Source of the DNA: Artemisia argyi
Lineage: Eukaryota > Streptophyta > Magnoliopsida > Asterales > Asteraceae
NCBI GenBank assembly: GCA_030686995.1
Contig: CM060704.1
Coordinates: forward strand, 113,459,042 to 113,523,041
DNA: 64,000 nt
Direction of reading: 5' to 3'
This document shows positions 25,901 through 37,448 of this stretch, one piece after another. Under the pieces are notes generated by a model that was given only the letters and a program-made list of their open reading frames with translations, did not search any database and was not told the DNA's origin. The translations under genes and the position numbers were made by a program. Position 1 is the stretch's first letter. Each line of letters starts with the position of its first letter.

Positions 25901-26187
25901 ATTCGCACCTAAACCAATCCGGTTACGCGAATTTGAATACCCGTAAACTAAATTTACGATGAAATGAGTAATGCAAGTGAATGATGAAAACTTTTCCGGA
26001 AATGAATAGTGTTCAGTGAATAGTAACTTTTCAAAAAGTTTCTCAGAACATCAAACTGACCTCGAAAACGATGAATAGTAAAACGATGAATAGTGTTTTG
26101 ATGAATAGTGATTTATGAATAGTAAAAAGTTGAAGTTTGGGAAAATGACCTGAAATGGTAAATGACGTGAAATGGTGAGTTGTGACA
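22930..26187 (-). repeat. LTR3 of array D (outer 5' LTR)
   Basis: Plus-strand ends are TGTCACACCCCC and GAGTTGTGACA, followed by AAATA, the right copy of the duplication. It has the shortest G run (7, near 25369) and a handful of private substitutions. Confidence 0.9.
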
Positions 26188-26192
26188 AAATA

Positions 26193-26509
26193 TCTCTCTT
26201 TTCTCGCTCGTAAGCAGATTGAAAAGTTTCAATTTTTATTTCAGAATTACGTTCAATTGTTTCCTCCAAAATTTCGATGTCTTCCATAAAAGTTTTGTAA
26301 TAATTTAAGACACGACAACTTTTTGGTAAAGGTGTAACTTCACCAGAGGATGGTAAAGGACCATTTATTTGTGCTACATTAGAGGATGAAACATATGACT
26401 CAGTGACATACCATGATTTCTCAGGTAATTCCTTTTGAGGAACAAAAGATTTAGAAATATGAGGAGCTTTTGAATAATCATATGGTGTCCAATATTCAAC
26501 TTGACTCAT
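26193..26509 (-). pseudogene. Element C gag-extension ORF, N-terminal part
   Basis: It starts with ATG at 26509 and gives about 105 residues rich in Ser, Pro, Tyr and Glu before it is cut by array D. The residues translated beyond 26188 come from the D LTR. It continues in frame into 12456-13686 once D is removed. It sits downstream of the coiled-coil segment of the same gag region. Confidence 0.6.
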
Positions 26510-26516
26510 TTTTTAT

Positions 26517-26800
26517 CGACTCTCGTCTTCAAGTTCTTCCTCTTCCTCAGTATCATAAACAACAGTACGCACAATCGTATTATCAAGCAAATGGTCCATA
26601 CTGTAAATTTTAGGATTTTCTTTGAATGTTGTGTGAAGAAACATTGATTTGAAATAACCAAGTGCAAATCCTTTATCGGGTCTCGGTTTTAAAGTAAATT
26701 TCTGAATTGTTGTGATGGAGGCCCCGGTTTTGTAAACAACGTTACGAAATTCTTTGAGTTGTTTTTCAAGGTCAACGATCTCACCGATTAATTTATCGAT
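26517..26800 (-). pseudogene. Element C gag extension, middle segment (frameshifted)
   Basis: A frame open from about 26800 to a stop at 26517-26519. It gives about 90 residues with a Lys/Arg-Pro-rich start and a Glu-rich end, just upstream of the ATG at 26509. It is out of frame with 26788-27249, whose coiled coil it appears to continue, so one indel probably lies near 26790-26810. Confidence 0.45.
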
Positions 26801-27249
26801 ATACTTCCTTTTTCGTATTTTATGTTACAAAAATCCCTTTTGCAAATTGACAATTCTGTTTCTGTTTTTGAAAGTACTTTTTGAAGTTGTTCAACTTGTG
26901 TTTGAAGTTCACACATTTCACTTTCTAGTTTTGAAACCAACTTTCCGTTTGACTCAATTAAATCTTGCATTTTATGCTGAAGATCTTGCTCTTTGTTGAA
27001 AGATTCTTGAAAAGCTTTTTCAAAACTTTTTGCGTGTTTAATCTTATCTTCCTGATTTGAAAGTTGTATTTTATAGCACTCAATATCTCTTGCAAGTGAC
27101 GTATTTGTTTCTTTTAAGGCTTTGTTTTTCTCGTTGCATTTAATGATTTGCAATTGTTGAGCGTTCAATTGTTTGGATAACAATATGAGGTCAGGGTCTG
27201 GATCAAACGATGGTTCATGTTGTTCTATATGATCATGTTTATCATTCAC
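26788..27249 (-). pseudogene. Element C gag extension, coiled-coil segment
   Basis: About 150 residues of clear heptad pattern (Leu/Ile/Val at a/d positions with Gln, Lys and Glu). It lies between the zinc-knuckle gag (stop at 27307) and the 26517-26800 segment. Such a coiled coil is typical of the long gag of Sirevirus-like copia elements. The frame differs from both neighbours, so the gag region is broken. Confidence 0.55.
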
Positions 27250-27306
27250 AATAGGATCATCAAATGAAACAACTGTGTCATCATCGAATATGACAACTGT
27301 GCTTAT

Positions 27307-28887
27307 TTATTCATCTGCTTGAGACGATGAAGATGAGTCAGATGGAACAACTTGCGCCATGTCTGATTCAGAAGCAGAAGGTGAGGCTATGTCATGTATT
27401 AGGCATGCATTAAGGTCATGTACCTGAGACAAGCCGTCAGTGTCATACACTGGACCTGAATCATTAAACTGAAGTTCCTGCATGTTGGCCATAAGCATCA
27501 CAGCTGCATTAGCTTCCAGATCTTCCATGTCATCATCGTTGTTCACATTTGCCATGAAATTGTTCTCCTGCTCAGGGAAATGTCCATCCTTTTCATCTTG
27601 GAGAGCCATAAGTAATGCTTGCTTGTGAAACTTACTACCCCGAGTTCTTGGTTTAGGACATGCTGTCGCTATATGACCTTTTTCATTACAATTATAACAC
27701 CACATTGCATTCCCAGAGTTTGAGTTCCTAGTATCAACTGGTTCAGACCTTTGCTGAGACGGACCTGAGTTGTTCCTGAATCCTCCATTGTTATTGAACC
27801 TCTGACCATTCCCAAAATTTCCTGAAGAACTTCCTGAACCAGATCGTCCAAAGTTACGATTCTGAATTTCCACCCTTCCATCATTTACAACAACTTGATT
27901 CCTTGTGTTAGAAGATGAACATTGACGGTTGTTTGTTTTGTTGGAGAATTTGCTAAAAGCACGAGCAATAAGAGCAAGTCCCTGATTCAACGTATTAAAG
28001 TCATCATCGTCATCTTCATTGGAGTTTGAGTAATATACTGCATCATTGTTGTTGTATGGAACAAGTTGAGTAAAAGTATTCAGTGGAGATGAATCATAAG
28101 GAACCATTTGGTTTGAGGTAGAAGATTGTGGATAACTGAAGTAGTTTTGCTCTTGAACATGTGCATGATTTGACATTGGTGGTGGAGCATAGTTAGATTG
28201 AGCTACGAGTGGCAAAGAATTTGGTGTTGGTGATGGTAAGTATCCTCCTCGAAGAGCTCGATCTTTTTCCACTTCAGGTTCATGGTGTTTCAGAAAATCA
28301 TACAACAATCCATATGGTGCATCATGAAGATTTTTGGTTTGTCGAACGAATGTCACATATTTATGCCAATCCGGACCAAGACTACCAACGAATTTGGAGT
28401 TCACTGCGATCCTTGGTACTGTAATTTTGTGTCGTTCCAAATCATTAACCACATTAGTGAAACGATGATAGTAGGATTCAAGTGACTCTCCTGGTTCAAT
28501 TGTGATGTCAGTGTATTCCATGTAGAGTTTGGATTCCATATCATCTTTGTTCAATTGAGTGCCTTCCATAAGGAGATGAACATGTTCCCACACAGCTTTG
28601 GCTGTTTTCTGAGCATCGACACTTTGATAAATTGGATTAGGTATTCCTTGAAGTATATAGGCCATTGCATACTCATCAGCTTCAGGATGTAATTTTTGTT
28701 CTTCGGTGAGTTGAGATTCTGGAACAGGTTTCTCTGCAGGAGCACGTGGAGGATCAGCAGTTGGATCACCAATTTCAAGTCTTGTTGGCCACTCAAATGG
28801 CCCTTCAAGTATCACTTGTTTCAAGAATTTCCCATGAGGTTTCTTTAGTTCAAGAAATCGTAAGAATCGACTTAGACCATTGAACAT
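27307..28887 (-). CDS. gag: Gag of copia element C (UBN2-type with CCHC knuckle)
   Basis: An open frame of 526 codons. Residues about 60-230 resemble the copia gag core: an AYILQGIP/AKAVWEH segment, a MEYTDITIEPGESLESYYHRF segment, then FVGSLGPDWHKYV. The middle is Asn/Ser/Gln-rich. A single zinc knuckle CYNCNEKGHIATAC (C-X2-C-X4-H-X4-C) is near residue 396 and would bind element RNA. The C-terminus is acidic and Ser-rich. The Q-rich segment 28943-29224 upstream is in another frame, so the natural start may lie there, or at the first ATG here. Confidence 0.8.
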   Translation of the reverse strand: MFNGLSRFLRFLELKKPHGKFLKQVILEGPFEWPTRLEIGDPTADPPRAPAEKPVPESQLTEEQKLHPEADEYAMAYILQGIPNPIYQSVDAQKTAKAVWEHVHLLMEGTQLNKDDMESKLYMEYTDITIEPGESLESYYHRFTNVVNDLERHKITVPRIAVNSKFVGSLGPDWHKYVTFVRQTKNLHDAPYGLLYDFLKHHEPEVEKDRALRGGYLPSPTPNSLPLVAQSNYAPPPMSNHAHVQEQNYFSYPQSSTSNQMVPYDSSPLNTFTQLVPYNNNDAVYYSNSNEDDDDDFNTLNQGLALIARAFSKFSNKTNNRQCSSSNTRNQVVVNDGRVEIQNRNFGRSGSGSSSGNFGNGQRFNNNGGFRNNSGPSQQRSEPVDTRNSNSGNAMWCYNCNEKGHIATACPKPRTRGSKFHKQALLMALQDEKDGHFPEQENNFMANVNNDDDMEDLEANAAVMLMANMQELQFNDSGPVYDTDGLSQVHDLNACLIHDIASPSASESDMAQVVPSDSSSSSQADE

Positions 28888-28942
28888 AGTTCCCAGGTAT
28901 TAGCATTGGAGGTGTTTCAAGTGATCCCGCCTCATGTCTAGA

Positions 28943-29224
28943 TTATTGAGTTGTAATAACTTCACACATTCTATCAAGCCAGTGAGGTTGTTTGGAGGAA
29001 AACTGAGTGTTTTGTTGTGACATTTGATATGGTTGTTGTTGAGGAATGATTTGATGTTGTTGCATCATGAGATATTGTGGTTGTGGATTAAACGGTTGTT
29101 GATGAAAGTGTGATTGTGAAGGTTGTTGATATGATTGTTGCTGATGGTATTGTTGTTGCTGATACTGCTGATGTTGCTGTTGCTGAGGATTAGAGAAGTA
29201 GTAATGTGGTGGTTGAGACATCTT
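28943..29224 (-). pseudogene. Gln-rich N-terminal segment of the C gag
   Basis: From the ATG at 29222-29224 it gives about 93 residues dominated by Gln with Tyr, Pro and His, coded by CAA/CAG/CAT repeats, and stops at 28943. It precedes the gag frame by about 55 bp and is out of phase with it, which suggests a frameshift separating an originally single gag. The tract may also vary in length. Confidence 0.45.
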
Positions 29225-29309
29225 AGAACACTTGTGTAATAATGGATCTTTGTAGAAGATTGAAATGCACGTTCCTTTGGTTAAGATCAAAATCCTTGGG
29301 CTAAGTTGA

Positions 29310-29995
29310 AATCTTATGCGTAATACTTAACTTATGCGTAGACTTCAAAGTTACGTGTAAAGGTTGATCTTATGCGTAAACTTGAGAGTTATACGTAAGA
29401 TTTTCCTTATGCGTAAGTTTTAAGTTTATGCGTAAGAGTCTTATGCGTAAGATTCAAAGACCAAACAAATCTTTCAAACTTATCCAAGCTTGAAAGATAT
29501 CCGTAGTCGAAGTATTCCACTAACTTATCCAAGCTAGGGAAGTACTGAGTCACCGTAACACGAGGAGAAGTCCTTAGATGAAACTTAAGCATAGATATCA
29601 GTAACTTACGTGTAAGATTAAATCTTATGCGTAAGATCAAACTTCTGCGTAGAAAGTCAACTTCTGCGTAGGATGAAACTTCAGCGTAGAACTTAGGCGT
29701 AGGAATTAAGCTTTCGTGTAGGATTTAAGCGTAGAATTTCAACTTATGCGTAGAAAGAGGGTTTTGACCAAAGTTATGCGTAGGAAAGGAGTTTTGACCA
29801 AAGTTATGCGTAGAAAGGACAAAAAACACTGTTGACAGCTTGGAAATCATACTATTCACAAAATCTTACGCGTAGGATGACCAGAAACTCGAAAAATCTC
29901 AAATTTTTGAAGAAAAATGCTTAGAAATAAGGTTCTTTTGATCAAGTAACTACACCAACACTTAGAAAACACTAAATATGAAAGATTTTGCGTAG
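29310..29995 (-). repeat. Cluster of about 20 TTATGCGTAAG-like motifs in the C leader
   Basis: In this stretch between the primer-binding site and gag, a 10-12 base motif recurs about 20 times: TTATGCGTAAG, CTTATGCGTAGA, CTTCTGCGTAGGA, TTACGTGTAAG and similar. The motif is an imperfect palindrome. Spacing is irregular (about 13-60 bp, with gaps near 29455-29600 and 29880-29985), so it is not a simple tandem array. Confidence 0.75.
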
Positions 29996-30183
29996 AATAA
30001 GTAGAAAAAACCTTAAAAAATCTAAACTTTATGCAAAATCTAAGCTTCTAAACACTATATTAACCTTAAAACTTGTCCAAGCTTCAAGATTTGAGTGTAA
30101 GAAACAAAGAAAAAGCAAAAAATATGATGAAAGACACCCTTAAACCCACGTTAATACCAAGAAAAGCACTTCAATCTCTATTA

Positions 30184-30197
30184 GGCGAATGATACCA
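30184..30197 (-). promoter_or_regulatory. Primer-binding site of element C
   Basis: The minus strand reads TGGTATCATTCGC 2 bp from the LTR. The first eight bases match the tRNA-iMet site, while the rest departs from TGGTATCAGAGC. Confidence 0.6.
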
Positions 30198-30199
30198 CT

Positions 30200-30318
30200 T
30201 GTTAGGTCACCATTTAGTAAACACAAGTATAAGAAATAAGATGAGAATAAGAGATGGTTGATTATAAGATTATGAAGAGTGAAAGAACAAGAGTTTCATT
30301 AAGATATTCAAATAACCA
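30200..30318 (-). repeat. Truncated 5' LTR of element C
   Basis: It matches the first 119 bp of 8659-8991 with one visible change and then passes directly into E1 sequence. The missing 214 bp include the TATA box, so this copy has no promoter of its own. Confidence 0.75.
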
Positions 30319-31294
30319 CTTGTTAAATGAATTGATGGGTTTGTATACATCACAACTTGAGGAAACAATTTAGGAGGATTTAGCCGAACATGATCATATT
30401 GAGCAAAAAGATGAATCCTTTAGGCAAATTGAACATTGTAATCAAGTTATTGAGGAAGGTTCTTCTGAATCAGACTTAGAACTTGAAATGGCTAGAGAAG
30501 GATTTTAGATACTTAGGAATATGTTTAGGTTAGATTCTACTAAAACACGTGATGAGGATATAGGTGATTTTGATAAAAGGAAGGATGAGGTAAATAACAC
30601 AAACCTACAAAGTACCCCACAACTCCCACTATCACTTGAGGAATACACACCACCCGTGACTTACCCGGAAGAAGTAGAAGAGACTATAGGAGCCCCAATA
30701 GAGGTAGAACCCTTGTACCAAACCCCACTAGAGGATATAGGTTTGAATACTTGTAGTGATAACCTTACTCTTATTTCTAGGGAATTACCTAGTGTTGATG
30801 AACCGGAACCTCAATCTTCACACAACTTTCCATCCTTAGATATACATCTAGGAGACAAAAGAGGAGCCGACCCACCCATCAACCCATGTAGTCCGGGTAG
30901 TCTTAAGATAAAGGTAGTGGACTCTAAGCCTTGTAGAGAGGAAGCCAATATAGGAGTGGAAAATGACCTTACACGCTTACATCACCCATTTATGACTGAT
31001 CACAAGAAACATTATAGGTTTAAATTGGGTTTATTAGGTCAAGATGGATCCCCAACTAGTAGTCTCTTGAAGTTGATAGAAAATGACCCCTTTCTAGGAG
31101 AAAATCTTAATCCACCCATTAACCCGATTGAATTTGGTAAGGTTATGATGATAGGAGCACACCCCTTTGAGCATATAATTCATCCACCACTCTTTCCTCA
31201 CGTGGCATACTTCCACCGAGAAGGTGTGTATCGCTACTATCACCCGCTCTTAATCCTAAGTATAGGGAAAACTTCTCTTATTTCCGTTAAATAA
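30319..31294 (+). pseudogene. E1 internal ORF, main part (unknown function, two in-frame TAG codons)
   Basis: One frame runs from the C insertion point to a TAA at 31292-31294. It is interrupted by TAG at 30371-30373 and TAG at 30506-30508. The uninterrupted part from ATG 30521 is 257 codons. Its product is acidic and Pro-rich in the first half (repeated LPLSLEEYTPP-like and PLEDIG-like phrases) and more hydrophobic, with His/Tyr/Pro, near the end (HPPLFPHVAYF). No gag, protease, RT, integrase or env signature is visible. It fills the coding space of a non-autonomous Athila-like element. It could be a captured host fragment or a decayed element protein. Confidence 0.5.
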
Positions 31295-33487
31295 GGGTAG
31301 AGTCAGGCTCGTGACTCGAATAAAAACAAGCGCTTATTGGGAGGCAACCCAAGCTTTATTTATTTATTTGTTTGCTTGTTTGTTTATTTGATTTTATTTG
31401 TTTCCGTATGCATGTTTTATTTTTGTTGTTTGTGGCTCATGTTTCAAAGTAAATTGTGAAAATACTTTATTTTGTTTTTAGCTTCATCTTAATTGCATAT
31501 AAAGGTATTTTACAAAAGATAAGTGTAAGGGAGATCTAAATTTATTTATAAGAACGAAATTGAGTTTTATAATTGCATATAACGGAGTCTTAAAGTTTTT
31601 GTTGAATCATTAGTTTTATAATCTCCAGGAAATTTGCAAACATCATTCCACAAGCATTATATCTTATTTTGTTTTCTAGGATTTGTTAGCATATATAGAT
31701 TGCCGCCGATTTTACGCGAGGTTGCCTTTTCTGTTTTCTCAGGTTTTACAAGTTATGTATGACAAGAAGATGATTTATATTTCTGGAAGGGAAGCTTTGA
31801 TTGTTCATTTTCTTGGAGGAAGATCTAACCTTGCTACCTTATTATCCATACCGAGCGAATTAGGGGAGTATTTGATTTCATTCTTTTTACTTATTTCACT
31901 TTTACATTCTTTACTTGAACATTGGGGACAATGTTCATCCTAAGTGTAAGGGGAGGGTAAAATGATGATACCTTATAGATACACTTTCGCTTGAGTTTGT
32001 TTGTTTGATGGTAGGTGTGTAATAAAACTAAGAGAAATACTTGTTAGTGTAATTTTAGCGCCAAATTTAAAATTTTTTACAACATTTAGGAGTGAAACTT
32101 TAGCCTTAGCAAGCGTCTCATAGATAGGAGTTGTATGACTAGCACAAAACCGTACCATTAAGAAAACTTTTCCACCCAAATATGTGAGGTTCGCCTTTAG
32201 ATTTGATAGGAAAAGCATTTACTATTAGTGCTTATAAGTGTACCGGTAGCATTTAAATTCTAGAACTTGCGTTAGTGATGCATCCCGAGACCGCTAGTGA
32301 GACTACATTCGTGTAGTAGGATTTACTACATTATAAAAGGCATTAGGATCACCCTTGTGTTAAACCCGTATCATAATTACTTGACCATTTAAGTCATATT
32401 ACTTGGCTAGTTAAGTCAATTAATTTTTCCCACACCCTTAGCGTTGTACTCATTTTTAGTACACGAAACCCCTAGTACACCCCTCCGAGCCTATCTTTTC
32501 GTTTCTAAAGCATCTTACTTAAAGGAAGAATTTTTTACACCCCACTTAAATGTACAACCAAATCGCCTTAGCCTTCCGTGTATGCACTCATCTTTAGTGC
32601 ATTATTGTTATTTGTTAAACCCTAAGTTAATTATCAAATTGATTACATGGTTGCTAAGTCGAGTTATATCCTTGTACATATTGTTTTGGGACGACTGGGA
32701 CTCATGGGTAAAGTACTTATTTTATGGAATAATGGGGAAGAACATCATATTATTACCCCCATATGTGCGTTAATCTTAAAAGTACTCCAAGTGTTTTGAT
32801 TTTCTTAATTCGAGTCATTAGATTAGTTTATTGTAAAGTATGTAAAAATTCAAGTGTAAGGGGAATTTTCATTCCCTATGATGTATTATTTTGGATGGTA
32901 GGGTAAGAGTGTATGCAAAAAAAAAAAAAAAAAAAAAAAACGGACTACCATCCATTTTCATTCTATGTTCATTTTATGTTTTTGTTATTTTTTATTTATT
33001 AGCTTAAGTCGAGTCTAGTCTTGGCTTAGCAACGCCATATTGTACATGTAATTAACCAAGATTGTTAACTCGCTATCAGTAAAGACTGCCTATATCCAAC
33101 AAAACCGTGTATTCCATATCCCTACACCTAACGTTACAACCCTTTAAAAGACCTCTTTGATAGTTTATCCTAGGTGCTTACGCCATGTGGTGGAGGTTTG
33201 ATCCTTTCCCAAGCCTATGGTAATCCATTTTGCTATGACAGGTAGTGAGAGATGTTTTCCATTTCCATATTGTGATATATACTTCATTACACCCGAGAGA
33301 TGTGAGTATCTAAACACTATTTGTGAGGTGCTAGTGTATGACCTCCGTGCTTGTCTTTGGTCTTTAGTGGAACGATTATTTGTTGTAATTACTTTTATAT
33401 TAGTGTTAAATGACCCCTAACTTGTATTTTGACTAGAATAAAAACGCATTTGCTTGAGGACAAGCAAATCTCAAGTGTAAGGGTATA
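31295..33487 (+). other. 3' non-coding region of E1
   Basis: T-rich sequence between the E1 ORF and the 3' LTR. It contains the hairpin GAACATTG-GGGA-CAATGTTC followed by AAGTGTAAGGGGAGGG (31917-31955) and a poly-A run (32917-32940). The last block before the LTR is CAAGTGTAAGGGTATA. The reverse complement of nearly all of it occurs in element H (61986-63900). Short ORFs here do not hold up between the two copies. Confidence 0.6.
31917..31936. other. Conserved 8-bp-stem hairpin in the E1 3' region
   Basis: GAACATTG, loop GGGA, CAATGTTC. It is followed by a G-rich, purine-rich tract. Athila/Tat elements commonly show a GGGGACAATGTT phrase followed by a purine tract after the coding region. 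The copy in H is at 63565-63584. Confidence 0.65.
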
Positions 33488-34909
33488 TGATGAGGCGAAA
33501 AATGAACCATTTTTAGGGGGTCATTTAAGCCCGGAATTGAATTTATTTGATCAAATATTGCCCTAAATCGTTCCTTTTGTGATTTTAGGTACTTTGGGAG
33601 TGAATTCTGGAAAAAGGAAGCATTTTGGACGTTTTTGGAGCATAAAAGTGAAGAAAACGGCAAAGACTTAATTTTCCATGCTTAGAACAGTACCTGACGG
33701 CGTCAAGTAGGAATTTGTGACGGCGTCAGGGGTAAAATCCATGACGACCCAGAGAAAACCTGAAGGCGTCAAGAGAAGGGCGTCAAGAGTAATTTTGGTG
33801 ACGGCCTGCAATTGGAATACACGTGACGACGTCAAACCCAAATCTAGGCAGTCCGAGAATTTATTTGGCGGCGAGATGACGGTGTCAGACATTTGCTCTT
33901 GACGCCGTCACCTCACAAAATATATATATACTTTTCTATTTTTCATTCATAAAGAGAGGAACTTGTGTGGAGAATACTAGGGTCGAATCTAATAAACCCT
34001 ATGTCATTTGTAACAGTATTTTCAAGGGTTTTCACCCCTTGAAACCTTTCATGTTCAATTAAGATAAGTCCTCTTTCAATTCATTCAATATGTCTATGTG
34101 TTGTTTGAATATATCTTATGCTTGTCTTGATTTTAACATGCTAGGCTAGATCTTTCATGTGTTTGCTTAGATGTAATGAAACCTAGATGTTGATTATAGG
34201 TTGATTGCTTGTTTATAGTTGTATTGGATGAATGATTTCAATGTTAGGCTTAAGAAAACTGGCAGATCTCCATTGTGTAACTTGCTTGAACGTCTTAAGA
34301 AACTTGAACCGATGTGTACTAGGTTTTAATGGTTGTATTTAATGCATGAGCAAATTCTAGTGATCCCATGTTAGGAGCTTCTTAGCCGGCTCGACATAGG
34401 AGTGAAGTAGGCGCTTATAGGATTGGGGAAGTAAGTACGCCACCCCATGAATGGTATTAAGGAATACAACCCGTCATCCACGCAACTGTAACAGTAATTA
34501 ACCTGTAAAAGATATCTAGGGAGTAGTGAAATCTAAGTAAACACAATTCTCCCATATATTGCTCACACCTCTAGTATAATTTAGTTTATTTTCATTTTTA
34601 GTATTTTATTTTGATTACATCTTAGTAATTGGGTTAGTTGACTAGCAACTAATTTCGCCCAACTCCTTCAAAACCGAGATTTTTATTTGCTTTTATAAAA
34701 ACTAAAAAAATACAAAAAGAATCACCCTTCATCTCTAGACCTAGTCTTTATGTTTTCTAATCCTAGCGACACTATTCCTAGCTGAACGATCAATCCCCCG
34801 GTACTTGTCACTATACTATACTACAACGATCAGGTACACTGCCTGGTGGGGGTTGTAAGCTTCTCGAGATCCCTCGATAGGTAAAGCCTGGTGCAATCCC
34901 TACGCATCA
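33488..34909 (+). repeat. 3' LTR of E1
   Basis: Same length as the 5' LTR and ending ACGCATCA. It keeps the TGACG/CGTCA cluster (33694-33910), with some half-sites altered by C/T changes, and the TATA box at about 33922-33931. Confidence 0.9.
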
Positions 34910-36165
<1,256 letters not shown>

Positions 36166-36168
36166 GAT

Positions 36169-36181
36169 TGGTATAAGAGCC
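36169..36181 (+). promoter_or_regulatory. Primer-binding site of element A
   Basis: TGGTATAAGAGCC, a one-base variant of the tRNA-iMet site TGGTATCAGAGCC, 4 bp after the LTR. It is followed by CACGGTTATAG, as in element E. Confidence 0.75.
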
Positions 36182-36704
36182 ACGGTTATAGTGAACCAAG
36201 TGTTTTTGGAACATTGGATTGGACTATAACTACACTTTTTAACGGGACAAAATTTTTATAAAATACCACCCTACGCCCTTCGTGCCTGAGCATTCCAATA
36301 GCTGGTAAAAAGTATTATTTACTTTATGACATTTTATTAATTGGTTATGATTATGCTTACTGTAACAATTCGCATTTTCAGGATAATTACTATTCCCGGA
36401 AAATTTCACTATTCACTTTTACTATTCATTTTTCCCGAAAATTTTCCCGAAAGTTGATTTTTATTTGATATTCTCAAGTGATAAATCATTTCCATGGCAA
36501 ATTAAATGTTTGACATTCGTCAGATCATTTTCGTGAAAGTTATTAAGGAATTACACGGAATTATACGTTTTAGGGTAAAACGTCATTCAGAAATTCTACG
36601 TACAACGAAACTCGACCGCGTTAAGTGACCCCGCATCAGAAAAATGTTTGACACACTCATGATTTATTTGAGAATTAATCGTGACTGAGAAAAATATGAC
36701 CAAA

Positions 36705-36759
36705 GACTTCCCGGCAGGTCACCCAAGCCTGTACTACTCTCGCATAAGCACGCTTAACC
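36705..36759 (-). other. 5S rRNA-derived segment in the 5' LTR of E
   Basis: The minus strand carries, in order, GTTAAGCGTGCTT, GCGAGAGTAGTAC, TGGGTGACCT and GGGAAGTC with the spacing they have in the 3' half of plant 5S rRNA. Against the 5S sequence as I remember it, about 47 of 55 positions agree. The stretch covers the A box, intermediate element and C box of the 5S internal promoter, with changes in the intermediate element and near the C box. It is antisense to the element. Confidence 0.75.
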
Positions 36760-37441
36760 GTATGGGCGATTAACCGTTAGATCACAAAATGCGTTTCTAA
36801 GACTATTTGAGTTTTCAACTTCTTAGAAAAAGTCAACATATTCTTTCCCTCCTCCATTGACCAAAAATCATCCCTTGATGTTATAAGTCGTTTCATGATT
36901 TTTAGGCTTACGGTTTGATGTCTAAAAGACATTTAATACCAACCGACACTAGACTGAGCCCAGTCTAGACATTATAAGTCATTTTAAATCATTTTTATCA
37001 CATTAGAAAAGTAACATTTTACTTTTCTCAATTTTACGCAATATTCGTACGTTTTACGTATTACGCGTTTTAGACCCGTGTTTCCAGCTTTTAGCAGGGT
37101 TTTGGCACCCGATAGAACCTACCACTCATTTTATATTTTATTATGGACTATATGGACATATTTAACAATACTTTCAAATTCCATAATTTTACGACACCCG
37201 GTTTTACGTTTTGAGGCTTAATCATTTACGATTGGCATTTCCCGGAGTCAAAACTCATCTAGTAACTTGGATAATATCATCCAAACTCCAACTCTTGCTC
37301 CCTAAGCCTTGTGAACCGCCTCTAGGAGGGGGGTTTCACACTTGTGGCAAGATCTCATGCATTGTGCTCTTAGATCCTTACATGTGTTCAACTTGGTGAA
37401 CAAGGTTTGACAAGTCAAGGAAAGTAACCTCCTCAAAGGCA

Positions 37442-37448
37442 TATAAAG
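37442..37448 (+). promoter_or_regulatory. TATA box of the E 5' LTR
   Basis: TATAAAG followed by a C-rich leader (CCCTCCCTTTCCCCC). The 3' LTR has it at 43848-43854. Confidence 0.6.

Noticed and set aside
33217..33420. A 67-codon ORF in the E1 3' region with an apparent homologue in H (62053-62256, minus)
   Set aside because: The DNA is homologous in any case. Most of the base changes between the two copies alter amino acids and few are silent, which is not the pattern of a protein under selection. The frame has no known domain.
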